DNA from: CAZFER01 sp964517495
GTDB lineage: Bacteria; Hinthialibacterota; Hinthialibacteria; Hinthialibacterales; Hinthialibacteraceae
Length of the DNA stretch: 64,000 bases
Assembly (NCBI GenBank): GCA_964517495.1
Contig: CAZFER010000031.1
Span: 6,892-70,891, forward strand
Direction: 5' to 3'
Below are positions 36,317 to 44,567 of the stretch, piece after piece (within the stretch, counting starts at the first letter, position 1; every line of letters begins with the position of its first letter). The notes beneath the pieces were generated by a model that was not told the origin of the DNA, ran no database searches, and was given only the letters and a program-made list of their open reading frames with translations. The position numbers and the translations under genes were made by a program.

Positions 36317-37039
36317 ATGATGGATTATTTGGACTATACCTATTCAGCCCCTTGTCACAACCTGGCATGCGATGAAGCATTGCTGTTGATGTGTGAATCG
36401 GGATACAGCCGCCAGATTCTGCGGTTTTGGGAGTCAAGCCAGTATTTTGTGGTGCTTGGCCATTCCAACCCTGTTTCAACCGAAGTGAATCTTCCTAACT
36501 GTAGATTGTATAACATTCCCGTATTTAGGCGAACCAGCGGCGGCGGCGCGGTTCTGCAAGGACCGGGATGTTTAAATTATTCCTTGATTTTGCGAATTGA
36601 AAAAGATGGACCGCTTGATTCGATCCGAAATTCCAATAAATATGTATTACATCGCCACCAACAGGCATTGCAAAGCTTGTTGAATGAACCGCTTAAGGTG
36701 TGTGGCATTTCGGATTTGGCACTGGGTGAACTTAAAGTTTCCGGCAATGCCCAACGCCGAAAAAAGCATTATATTTTGATCCACGGTACCTTTTTGTTAG
36801 AATTTGATCTGGATTTGGTTGAGAAAGTACTGCCTTTTCCCGCTCATCAACCTGAATACCGTAAAAACCGTCCCCATCGGCATTTTATTACCAACCTTCC
36901 CCTTTCCCCCGAGGTTGTCAAAGAGGCTTTAAAAGTTGTGTGGGGTGCGAGTGAAATGCTTGAAAACATCCCCAATGATTCGATTGAAGAATTGGTGGCA
37001 AGTAAATATACCAAAGATGAATGGAATTATAAGTTTTGA
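36317..37039 (+). CDS. Lipoate-protein ligase A-like protein
   Basis: This 240-residue protein belongs to the biotin/lipoate A/B protein ligase family. It has RRTSGGGAVLQGPGCLNYSL (about residues 74-93), the LplA-type nucleotide/lipoyl-adenylate loop, and SDLALGELKVSGNAQRRKKH around residue 137, whose K in LKVSGNAQ is the conserved lysine. It would attach lipoate or octanoate to E2 lysines. Its position divergent from aceE-aceF-lpdA fits a role in lipoylating that complex. The start could be ATG 36317 or 36320; the ribosome-binding site is weak, so the exact start is uncertain. LipB-like transfer from ACP is an alternative function. Confidence 0.87.
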   Translation: MMDYLDYTYSAPCHNLACDEALLLMCESGYSRQILRFWESSQYFVVLGHSNPVSTEVNLPNCRLYNIPVFRRTSGGGAVLQGPGCLNYSLILRIEKDGPLDSIRNSNKYVLHRHQQALQSLLNEPLKVCGISDLALGELKVSGNAQRRKKHYILIHGTFLLEFDLDLVEKVLPFPAHQPEYRKNRPHRHFITNLPLSPEVVKEALKVVWGASEMLENIPNDSIEELVASKYTKDEWNYKF

Positions 37040-37095
37040 AATGTTAACCAAAATATAGATGAGGGTTTAAGGGATTTTGCAAGACACTCTATTAA

Positions 37096-37127
37096 CAACC
37101 CTCCCAGGCTTGGAAGGGGAATGGAAT
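37096..37127. repeat. CTCCC palindrome, dispersed copy
   Basis: AACCCTCCCAGGCTTGGAAG followed by GGGAATGGAAT is another copy of the palindromic family seen at 22577-22800 and 36079. It lies upstream of the LhgO gene. Confidence 0.75.
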
Positions 37128-37169
37128 ACTGTATGACTTATCTTTAAATTTTAGAGGGTATTACATCAA

Positions 37170-38378
37170 ATGAATGAGCCTATTTATGATATTACAGTGA
37201 TTGGTGGAGGAATTATCGGCCTGGCTGTGGCCCGGGCGTTTTTGGATAGAAAGAACCTTTCGATTGCGGTGCTTGAGGCGGAAGACCGGTTAGCGGCCCA
37301 TCAGACTGGCAACAACAGCGGGGTGATTCATTCCGGCTTGTATTATAAACCCGGTTCGCTAAAAGCGGTTAATTGCACCAAAGGGCGGGAGATGCTCTAT
37401 CAATTTTGTGCGGAACATGGCATTTCTCACGAACGTTGCGGAAAACTGGTAGTTGCCACCCATGAGGGGGAAATCCCCGCTTTGGAAGAACTCCATCGCC
37501 GGGGCACGGAGAATGGTCTGCAAGGTTTGCACAAATTGAGCGGCGAGGAATTGCACGATTATGAACCACATATCACTGGAGTGGCGGGCTTATGGGTGCC
37601 TGATACGGGTATCGTGGATTTTGTTCGCGTGGTGGAGGTGTTGGCTCAGCAGGTAAAAGAGTGTGGGGGAGCGATCCATACCAACCACCGATTGATGAAG
37701 GTCGAGCGTGAAAACGGTACCTTTATTCTGGAAACCAGTAAGAATCCTGTTCGCTGCCGAAATGTCGTTAACTGTGCGGGTTTGCAATGCGACCGGGTGG
37801 CGCGGATGTTTGGGGTTAATCCGGGACTCAAGATTATCCCCTTTCGCGGTGAGTATTATGAACTGAAAGAGGGTAAACACCATTTGGTGCGTAACTTGAT
37901 TTACCCGGTGCCTGATCCCCGTTTTCCCTTTTTGGGTGTACATTTCACCCGCATGATCCAGGGGGGAATCGAGGCAGGCCCGAACGCCGTGCTGGCCTTT
38001 AAGCGTGAGGGTTATACGAAAACCTCCTTTTCTCTGCGTGATTGTGCTGAAACATGCACCTACCCAGGATTTTGGAAAATGGCGGCCCGTTTTTGGAAAA
38101 CCGGTGTTGGAGAATTTTACCGTTCCTTTAGCAAATCGGCTTTCGTACGCGCCCTCCAAAAACTGATGCCCGAACTTACGCTTGACGACATTATTCCCGC
38201 TGGCGCTGGTGTACGCGCTCAGGCGGTTGAGCCTACCGGCAAACTGGTTGACGATTTCCGTATTGTCGAAGCAGAACGGATGATCCACGTTCTCAACGCG
38301 CCGTCGCCTGCGGCGACCGCATCGCTCAATATTGGTGAGACGGTGGCGGAGCGGGCGTTGGGGAATTTTGGGGTGTGA
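37170..38378 (+). CDS. lhgO: L-2-hydroxyglutarate oxidase
   Basis: This 402-residue FAD enzyme oxidises L-2-hydroxyglutarate to 2-oxoglutarate. It has the FAD loop VIGGGIIGLAVARAFL, the family's HQTGNNSGVIHSGLYYKPGSLKA (about residues 45-67), VNCAGLQCDRVA mid-protein, and a C-terminal AGVRAQAVEPTGKLVDDFRI followed by HVLNAPSPAATASLNIGETV, which binds FAD. All these are LhgO features (YgaF type). The enzyme is membrane-associated and passes electrons to the quinone pool in E. coli. A GAGGG site precedes the ATG. The gene has no obvious operon partner. Confidence 0.94.
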   Translation: MNEPIYDITVIGGGIIGLAVARAFLDRKNLSIAVLEAEDRLAAHQTGNNSGVIHSGLYYKPGSLKAVNCTKGREMLYQFCAEHGISHERCGKLVVATHEGEIPALEELHRRGTENGLQGLHKLSGEELHDYEPHITGVAGLWVPDTGIVDFVRVVEVLAQQVKECGGAIHTNHRLMKVERENGTFILETSKNPVRCRNVVNCAGLQCDRVARMFGVNPGLKIIPFRGEYYELKEGKHHLVRNLIYPVPDPRFPFLGVHFTRMIQGGIEAGPNAVLAFKREGYTKTSFSLRDCAETCTYPGFWKMAARFWKTGVGEFYRSFSKSAFVRALQKLMPELTLDDIIPAGAGVRAQAVEPTGKLVDDFRIVEAERMIHVLNAPSPAATASLNIGETVAERALGNFGV

Positions 38379-38633
38379 TGGGGGAAGGGCAAAAATAACT
38401 GACGGTTTGTGACGTTTATGATAATATGAGAACTATCCGCAAATTTTATAAGCCATTTAATCGTAACATCCTCGTGGAAAACGTAAACGACAGTAGGCTA
38501 TTTATTCAAAACAGTCAATTAATGGTGGAACGTATCATGTTGGATATGGTTCATATCCAGATGAATATGTGTATCACCATCCTTGTCAAGCCAACCTTTC
38601 GATAAATTATGGTTCTTTTTTTTCTCTTTTGTT

Positions 38634-38654
38634 TCGGGGCGCCCCGAGTTTTTT
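38634..38654 (+). terminator. Palindrome TCGGGGCGCCCCGA with T-run
   Basis: A perfect 14-base palindrome is followed by GTTTTTTT. It could fold as a short hairpin with the adjacent CCCCGA/TCGGGG arms and end transcripts from lhgO. It is 256 bases past the stop, so a terminator role is only possible. Confidence 0.4.
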
Positions 38655-38746
38655 TCGGGGGGTTGGGTGTTTTGTATGGAAGTTAATGTGGGGATGGAAG
38701 TTGAGTTTTACCCAGAAATTTAAGATTTGCAAGCTGGGGAGCATCG

Positions 38747-38807
38747 GCGATATTTCGAAGGTGGTTTTCAAGGGTAAAGAACGGCGTTTTACCCTTGGCA
38801 CACAGCC
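38747..38807. repeat. Dispersed hairpin element, copy B
   Basis: CAAGGGTAAA (38769-38778) pairs with TTTACCCTTG (38788-38797). The flanks CGAAGGTGGTT and GGCACACAGCC match copy A at 30363-30421. Both copies lie between convergent genes. Confidence 0.8.
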
Positions 38808-38856
38808 ACTGAAACTGAATAGGTTTTGAGTGTATGGAGTTAACTTCCTACGTAGT

Positions 38857-40944
38857 TTACTCCTTTTTGATCCAGATAAAGTCGAGACCGATGGTGTTTG
38901 TATCATCTTTTTCATTTTCGTATTGTAATTGCAAGTGATGGGTTCCTTTGGTGAGTTCAAGGCGGTTCGACGTATGGGTGCGTAAAAGGGTTCGATGGGG
39001 TTGATACAGGTTTAATGCCTGGTCTTCGTTCCCCAAGCCGATAAGGTGGCCATCCAAACGGGTAATGATCGAACCGGATTGTGGGGTGCGGGCGGCTACC
39101 AGGCGGATGGTGTAGCGTCCATCCTCGAGAATGGGAAGGATGAGTTCCAGTGTATCACCATCTGATTCAGGATGCCAAACCATGAGTTGGCTTTCCGACC
39201 AGAGATTATTCTTTTCGAATGTAATATTCGTTTGATTTTTCAGCAGGGCTTCGGCTTGATAAAACTGGGAATTGCTGCCACCCATGCGGGCTTCGGGTTT
39301 CCAGTTAGGGGGAAGGATCTGTTCGCGGACGTCTTCGTTGGTGATCGCCATGTGATCGTCGATCAGGCCGGGGCGTCCATAATGATAGGCGATACGGCCA
39401 TAAGCGAAGCCGGGCATGGTATCGTGGCTGAAGAGTTCCATATAAAACGCGATGCGGTATTGGAAGGGCAGGGGATCGAGGATATGCCAGCGATGGTTGG
39501 TGACAAAACCACGATTGCCAGGGCCATCGTTGCGAGGTTGGCCGCAATAAGGATGCTGCCAGATATCGGCGGATGACCAGGCGTAGTTGTAATAATCTTC
39601 CGAACCGGTGCCGAAGGTGGAGGGTTGAGTGTCGTTATCCACAAAGATCTTTTCATCGCCCTCACCCCACCAATTTCCATATGATGTAGGTATAGTGCCG
39701 GTGTTCATGATGTAAGAGACAGTACCAACATAAAGCCCCTGGCCGTTGGCGAGCAGGAAGGGGATATCTTCCGGTGGATTGGAGGCGGCGACCAGGCCGT
39801 GATCAATGCGCCAGCGGGCGCGGAAATGCATGGAGTGGTCGTTCCATTGGTAATCCATGGGGAGAACAGAGCCGGTAAGGGTGACATCCTGATCGCCACG
39901 GTTATCGATAGTGATTTTGCATGAGGTTTCAAACGGCATGGTGAAGCGGCAGACCATGGTCCCATCGGGATGGACCGTGAATGGCGTGGATTGATAAGGA
40001 TTGATGCCGGGAGCGGCTCCGAAGAAATCACCGACCGGGCATTGCACCTGCCCCCAGGGGTAATTGTCGAAGGAGATGTGCAGCAAGGTTTGGCGCAGGG
40101 CTTTATCAATATCCTGGGCATGGAGTTTGAGTGTAAGCCGTTCGATGGCTTGAGACCCTTCGAGGGAGAGTATCTCTTTTTTCTCGCCAGCGGGAATTGA
40201 GGCAGCGAGAGGGATAGGCTCCTGGCTTGAACGATATGGCCAATGGGTGTCAGGATCAGCAAGAGCATCGGCGGTACGGATGATTTGGTCTTTACAGGAT
40301 TCCAGTTCATCCATTTCAAAGGTTTCCACATCAGCGTTGGATTCGTAAAGGCGAACTTGTATTTGGTAGAAGTGGACTTTTTTATGGTTGCCGGTCCAGA
40401 CGATACGGCAGTGTTCAGCGAAAGGGATGGGAAAATATCCAGCGTTCCGTTGGCTGAAGGTTCCCTGGAAGATGGATTCGTCCAAGCCTGCGGCTTCGGC
40501 GAATTGGGTGTATTTGGGTTGGAGAAAATCCTGGGCGGGGCCTTGCCAGATGGGGTTTTTGTTGCCATCCAGGTAAAGTTTTATTTCTCCCCCGATGGTT
40601 GCAGTCCAAACGCGAACAATGACGCCGGGGCCTTCCACATCGCACATCACGTATTGGCCATTGTCTTCATTCTCATCAGGTAACTTGATCACTTCGTCGA
40701 AATTGGGGATGGGTTCCTGACCGAAACCATCAGAATTTGCAAACCAACCCGGGCCTCCAGGGAGATCGCTGCGGTGGTCGTAGGATGAGAATTGTACCGT
40801 TTTGTACGATGGTTTGGGAAATTCAGCCAAACGGGTGGTGTTGACCATTTCCTGCAATAGGGTTTCGGTGGTGATTGGTTCAGCGGTGATGAGCAAGGGA
40901 CTGATGATGACGAATAAAAATGCTGAGAATAATGTTTTTTTCAT
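38857..40944 (-). CDS. DUF2961 (GH172 family) glycoside hydrolase, secreted
   Basis: This 695-residue protein has a signal peptide (about residues 1-21) and a DUF2961 core, now classed as glycoside hydrolase family 172. Signatures are GGPGWFANSDGFGQE near the start and PYRSSQEPIPLAASIPAG. The metal/active-site regions WWGEGDEKIFVDNDTQPSTF and GTGSEDYYNYAWSS follow, where the DE and ED pairs are conserved. A C-terminal accessory beta domain (about 580-690) may bind carbohydrate. Characterised GH172 enzymes act on alpha-D-fructofuranosides and alpha-D-arabinofuranosides. It lies 22 bases downstream of a GH127 gene, also an arabinofuranosidase family. AGGAGGAT precedes the ATG. Confidence 0.92.
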   Translation of the reverse strand: MKKTLFSAFLFVIISPLLITAEPITTETLLQEMVNTTRLAEFPKPSYKTVQFSSYDHRSDLPGGPGWFANSDGFGQEPIPNFDEVIKLPDENEDNGQYVMCDVEGPGVIVRVWTATIGGEIKLYLDGNKNPIWQGPAQDFLQPKYTQFAEAAGLDESIFQGTFSQRNAGYFPIPFAEHCRIVWTGNHKKVHFYQIQVRLYESNADVETFEMDELESCKDQIIRTADALADPDTHWPYRSSQEPIPLAASIPAGEKKEILSLEGSQAIERLTLKLHAQDIDKALRQTLLHISFDNYPWGQVQCPVGDFFGAAPGINPYQSTPFTVHPDGTMVCRFTMPFETSCKITIDNRGDQDVTLTGSVLPMDYQWNDHSMHFRARWRIDHGLVAASNPPEDIPFLLANGQGLYVGTVSYIMNTGTIPTSYGNWWGEGDEKIFVDNDTQPSTFGTGSEDYYNYAWSSADIWQHPYCGQPRNDGPGNRGFVTNHRWHILDPLPFQYRIAFYMELFSHDTMPGFAYGRIAYHYGRPGLIDDHMAITNEDVREQILPPNWKPEARMGGSNSQFYQAEALLKNQTNITFEKNNLWSESQLMVWHPESDGDTLELILPILEDGRYTIRLVAARTPQSGSIITRLDGHLIGLGNEDQALNLYQPHRTLLRTHTSNRLELTKGTHHLQLQYENEKDDTNTIGLDFIWIKKE

Positions 40945-40966
40945 TGGATAATCCTCCTATAAATTT

Positions 40967-43345
40967 TTATTCCAATACGATCCATTCCATGATGCCGCCG
41001 CTGAATTCATCTTGAAGTTGGACTTTAAGACGGAGGGATTGGGTTTTGATGGGATCGAATGTGACGCGGTTGAATTTATCTTTTTCCACTCCGTAATCGG
41101 ATGGATTTTCTACTTCTTTCCACCCGCCGCCTTCTTTGTAGAGGAGTTTCCACGAATTGGGGACGCGGCATTTTCCTTTACCTTCGTCGTCGAACCAATA
41201 GACACTGGCTGATGATAGGGTTTGTGGTTCATCAAAGTCGTATTGCACCCATTCTTCGGTGCCTTTGTGATCCCACCAGGTGAAACGGGGGATAGTGTTG
41301 TCATCAGAGCTGGCTGGTTTTTGCTGGTCGTTGAGGGCACGAATGTTATCGCGGATGTGTGATGCTGAAGGTTCAGCGGAATACGCAATGGTGGGAAGGG
41401 GGAGAAAATCGGGATGTTCGGGCAGCCATACGGTCATGTCGTCGGGTTTGCGGTTATCCCAGGCGTAGTAGGGGATGGCGGTGAATTTGACTGGTTTGGC
41501 TTTTGGGGTTGTACCATATAATTTTCCCTGCCAGTTGGTTAAATCAGGAGTGATGCCTTCCCCCTGGATGATGGTGAGTCCACCGAGTAAGTAAGGTTTA
41601 TGAACGGCTTTGAGTTGGGCATCGGGTGGCAGGGCGATTTGATGAACACTGACCTCGTTATCCACCTGTTCAAGACAGTAAACCAATGGACCGCGTTGAA
41701 GGGCGACGCGGCCACGGTCAGCGGTGACGAGGGGATGAGCTTTTATACGTTTGATGGGCATGGGGAGATGAAGTTCGACATCATCGCCGCTACGCCACTT
41801 ACGGTTTAGGCGGGCATAGCCGTTTTTGATTTGGTAATCGGTTTTATAGCCATTGATGCGGATGGTGTGTTCTTCGCTCCATGATGGGATGCGTAATAGG
41901 ACGTCGAATTCAGTTGGGGTGGCGGGATCAATGTTTAGGGTGATGTGGCCATCCCACGGGTAACGGGTATCTTGAGCAAGATTCAGAGTGGTATCCGCGA
42001 AGGGGATTTCTGTTTCACTGGCGATATAGAGATTAACATAGAGTTGGTTGTTGTAATGAGCGTAAATATATTCACCGATTTTGGGGATGAAACGAACCAC
42101 ATTGGTGGGGCAACATGCGCAACTGAACCAGTGCTGGCGATGGCGGATGCTGCCGCCCTGTTTTCCACCGCTGGTGCTGAATGCTTCAGGTCCGAAACTT
42201 TTGAGGGGATTGCGGTAAAAGAATTTATCCCCATCGCGGGAGACGCCGGATAGCAGGCCATTGTAGAGTACACGCTCGAAGACATCGGCGTAGCGGCTGT
42301 CAGCGTGGAGTAGGTTAAGTCGGTGGTTAAAGAAGGCCAGGGCGATGGAGGCGCAGGTTTCAGCATAAGCGTTGGCGTTGGGGAGGTCATAACCTCCTGA
42401 GAAGCCTTCTCCATGTCCGGAAACACCGATTCCACCAGTAATGTACATTTTGTGGGAGACGAGGTCATTCCAAATGCGGTCCATAGCCTCAAAATAGCCT
42501 TGATCGCCGGTTATGGCGGCGACATCGGCAACACCACTGAAGAGATACATGGCACGAACCGCATGGCCGTGGACTTCACTTTGTTCGCGCACGGGGAGGT
42601 GATCTTGAAGGGATTTTCCGTATAGATCGCGGTCATGGGGGTGGCCACGTTCATCGATAAAGAATTGAGCCAAGTCCAAATAGCGCTTTTCACCGGTTAG
42701 GTGATAGAGTTTCACCAGCGCCAGTTCGAGTTCTTCGTGGCCGGGAACATCGCGGCGTTTATCAGGGCCAAAGATGGAATCGATAAGATCGGCGAATTTA
42801 ATGGCAACATCGAGCAGAGTGCGTTTGCCGGTGGCCTTGTAATGGGCCACTGCCGCTTCGATGAGATGCCCGGCACAGTAGAGTTCATGGCGCACACGCA
42901 GGTTGGTCCAACGTTTATCAGGTTCAACGAGGGTGTAATAGGTGTTGAGGTAGCCATTGTCCTGCTGAGCGGCAGCTATTTTGGCGATGATTTCGTCAAC
43001 GTGGCGTTCAATTTCGGGATCGGGATGCAAGGCGAGATCATATGAGGCGCCTTCGAGGACTTTATAGACATCGGAATCGTTGAAATAAATACCCTCGAAA
43101 TCGCCTTCCATCAGACCAGCGGCTTTGGCGAAATTGCTAATGCGTCCGGTTTTTTCGCACCAATAGAGGTTATGGGGGACGGTAACTTTGTGATTGGCGA
43201 TGATTTTAGGCTGCCAGAATTCGTCTTGAATTTTTACCTGGTCGAAAGGTACAGGGGTTAGTTTTTGGAATGGTTTATCGGTAGTGTGAGCCAAAATAGG
43301 TAATAACGTAAGCAACAATAATGAATTCAATATGGAACGGCACAT
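40967..43345 (-). CDS. Glycoside hydrolase family 127 (beta-L-arabinofuranosidase-like), secreted
   Basis: This 792-residue protein has a signal peptide (about residues 1-21) and a DUF1680/GH127 domain. Landmarks are YFNDSDVYKVLEGASYDLA, YLNTYYTLVEPDKRWTNL and CAGHLIEAAVAHYKATGKR. GGIGVSGHGEGFSGGYDLPN comes next and then AYAETCASIA, whose Glu is part of the active site. HWFSCACCPTNVVRFI supplies the Cys residues of the Cys-Glu-Zn centre described for GH127. The C-terminal 140 residues form a beta-sandwich domain that resembles an F5/8-type carbohydrate-binding domain (SSASVYWFDDEGKGKCRVPN). It is probably co-transcribed with the GH172 gene. The substrate is most likely arabinofuranose-containing glycan. 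Confidence 0.93.
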   Translation of the reverse strand: MCRSILNSLLLLTLLPILAHTTDKPFQKLTPVPFDQVKIQDEFWQPKIIANHKVTVPHNLYWCEKTGRISNFAKAAGLMEGDFEGIYFNDSDVYKVLEGASYDLALHPDPEIERHVDEIIAKIAAAQQDNGYLNTYYTLVEPDKRWTNLRVRHELYCAGHLIEAAVAHYKATGKRTLLDVAIKFADLIDSIFGPDKRRDVPGHEELELALVKLYHLTGEKRYLDLAQFFIDERGHPHDRDLYGKSLQDHLPVREQSEVHGHAVRAMYLFSGVADVAAITGDQGYFEAMDRIWNDLVSHKMYITGGIGVSGHGEGFSGGYDLPNANAYAETCASIALAFFNHRLNLLHADSRYADVFERVLYNGLLSGVSRDGDKFFYRNPLKSFGPEAFSTSGGKQGGSIRHRQHWFSCACCPTNVVRFIPKIGEYIYAHYNNQLYVNLYIASETEIPFADTTLNLAQDTRYPWDGHITLNIDPATPTEFDVLLRIPSWSEEHTIRINGYKTDYQIKNGYARLNRKWRSGDDVELHLPMPIKRIKAHPLVTADRGRVALQRGPLVYCLEQVDNEVSVHQIALPPDAQLKAVHKPYLLGGLTIIQGEGITPDLTNWQGKLYGTTPKAKPVKFTAIPYYAWDNRKPDDMTVWLPEHPDFLPLPTIAYSAEPSASHIRDNIRALNDQQKPASSDDNTIPRFTWWDHKGTEEWVQYDFDEPQTLSSASVYWFDDEGKGKCRVPNSWKLLYKEGGGWKEVENPSDYGVEKDKFNRVTFDPIKTQSLRLKVQLQDEFSGGIMEWIVLE

Positions 43346-43706
43346 ATCTTATTCTCCCCTATCTGGTTAAATGCTTGGGTATACTATTCGATTTCGTGGG
43401 CTGGTTGTCAATAAGAATGAAGTGATTTTGATGGTTAAAAGTAGGATTGAAATTCCTGATATGCAAATAGACTGTGTCAAATATTTCTGAATTCCTGTTT
43501 TTAAAGTTAATTAATCGAATCGTAATCATAATTTATTTTATAAATATTATTTTTTTATTTTTTTGATTGATTCCCCTATTCTTTTTTAATTCAATAGGTT
43601 AATTTAAATAAATTTTCCTTACAATTTTAGTGTATTAAATCGATTAAGCGATTGATTGCAAGGAAAAGGCCGAAAGGCCTAATTTCAATTTTTGGGAGGT
43701 ATTTTT
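43346..43706. other. AT-rich divergent upstream region
   Basis: This 361-base stretch separates the GH127 gene from the ThuA-like secreted gene, which are transcribed away from each other. It is very AT-rich and contains only a small hairpin, AGGCC-GAAA-GGCCT (43667-43680), ahead of the plus-strand gene. I see no coding frame, and no promoter that I can assign with confidence. Confidence 0.6.
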
Positions 43707-44498
43707 ATGAAGTACGGGTTTTTAATTGTTGGGCTTTGCTTGTGTGTTGTATCGACAGTCTCAGCTCAGAACTTGTTTATTGTAACGGATGACCCTCATT
43801 TGGAAGTCGAGGGAGCTGGGAATTTGGGGGATTATCTTCGAGGTTTAGGTTATACGGTAACCGTGGATGAAGGTGATCCGGATCAGGGGACTGAAGCCGT
43901 GAGTAAATATCGCGGAGCATTGGATGATGATGAGATTGCTCATCTGGAGAGTTTTGATTTAGTTCTTATTCATCGTTCAACAAACAGTGGAAGTTTTGAT
44001 GATGATGGTGCCATCGAGCAATGGAATGCATTGGATGTTCCTATATTGTGTGGAAGTTCATATTTGCCGCGAGACTCCCGTTGGTTTTGGATGGATGCAG
44101 GCCAAGTACGCACCCCGGCTACTGAAATAACCATCGTGGAGCCAGATCATCCTATCGTGGCTGGATTGACTGGCGAATTATATGATACTGCATTGGATAT
44201 TGACCATTTGGGTCCTGGGGATGTAGGTGAAGGAACGATTGTGGCTACCATTATGCAAGAAGACGAAGCGGAAGGTACGGCTATTGTGGTTTGGGAACCG
44301 GATGATGCTTTTGCTGAAGCCGGGGGCCAGACTCACACCCAAGCGCGTATTTTTGTGCCTTTCTTCCGTTACCATGAAGATGATGTTGGTGGAACGTTTG
44401 AGAATTATACGGATAATGGATTAGCCATGATTCATCAGGCCGTTGAATATGGATTGACATTCAGCGGGACAGATGTTGGCGAGTGGACGCTTTATTAA
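43707..44498 (+). CDS. Secreted ThuA-like protein with C-terminal VGEWTLY tail
   Basis: This 263-residue protein has a signal peptide (FLIVGLCLCVVSTVSAQ). A flavodoxin-like domain follows: NLFIVTDDPHLEVEGAGNLG, LRGLGYTVTVDEGD, FDLVLIHRSTNSG, VPILCGSSYLPRDSRW and VEPDHPIVAGLTGELYD. The last phrase is typical of ThuA/GATase1-like domains. The protein ends in a short linker and VGEWTLY at the very C-terminus. The same style of tail (VSDWALY) ends the unrelated-length secreted protein at 54779-56569. The start at 43707 follows TGGGAGGTA; an in-frame ATG at 43692 is too close to that site. Its function is not known. It is divergent from GH127, which suggests a role in the glycan locus. Confidence 0.75.
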   Translation: MKYGFLIVGLCLCVVSTVSAQNLFIVTDDPHLEVEGAGNLGDYLRGLGYTVTVDEGDPDQGTEAVSKYRGALDDDEIAHLESFDLVLIHRSTNSGSFDDDGAIEQWNALDVPILCGSSYLPRDSRWFWMDAGQVRTPATEITIVEPDHPIVAGLTGELYDTALDIDHLGPGDVGEGTIVATIMQEDEAEGTAIVVWEPDDAFAEAGGQTHTQARIFVPFFRYHEDDVGGTFENYTDNGLAMIHQAVEYGLTFSGTDVGEWTLY

Positions 44499-44523
44499 TT
44501 GTTGAATTGAAGCGTATAACATT

Positions 44524-44551
44524 AAAAGCCCGGCCATTTGGCCGGGCTTTT
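44524..44551. terminator. Bidirectional terminator AAAGCCCGGCC...GGCCGGGCTTT
   Basis: A stem of about 12 perfectly paired bases with a 4-base loop is flanked by A- and T-runs. It serves the plus-strand secreted protein gene and the convergent minus-strand oxidoreductase gene. Confidence 0.92.
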
Positions 44552-44567
44552 TTGTTAAGTTTTATAA

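Larger units (their letters stand above)
38379..38856. other. Intergenic stretch with palindrome and hairpin repeat
   Basis: No convincing gene lies here. Between the convergent lhgO and DUF2961 genes it holds a GC palindrome at 38634-38647 followed by a T-run, and a copy of the CAAGGGTA hairpin element at 38747-38807. Open frames across it have no family resemblance. Confidence 0.75.

Noticed and set aside
37590..38288. 232-residue minus-strand frame inside lhgO
   Set aside because: The plus strand encodes a full LhgO with all FAD motifs; the minus frame has no family resemblance.
38427..38829. Open frames in the lhgO-DUF2961 intergenic stretch, one reading MYHHPCQANLSINYG
   Set aside because: They contain repeats and low-complexity G/T tracts, have no Shine-Dalgarno of quality and match no family.
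39705..40568. 287-residue minus-strand frame inside the DUF2961 gene
   Set aside because: Proline/serine-rich composition is typical of an off-frame reading and it overlaps a complete GH172 protein on the same strand.
43667..43680. Hairpin AGGCC-GAAA-GGCCT ahead of the ThuA-like gene, considered as a riboswitch
   Set aside because: The flanking bases do not fit a known riboswitch core such as the c-di-GMP or cobalamin types, and the stem is only 5 bases.
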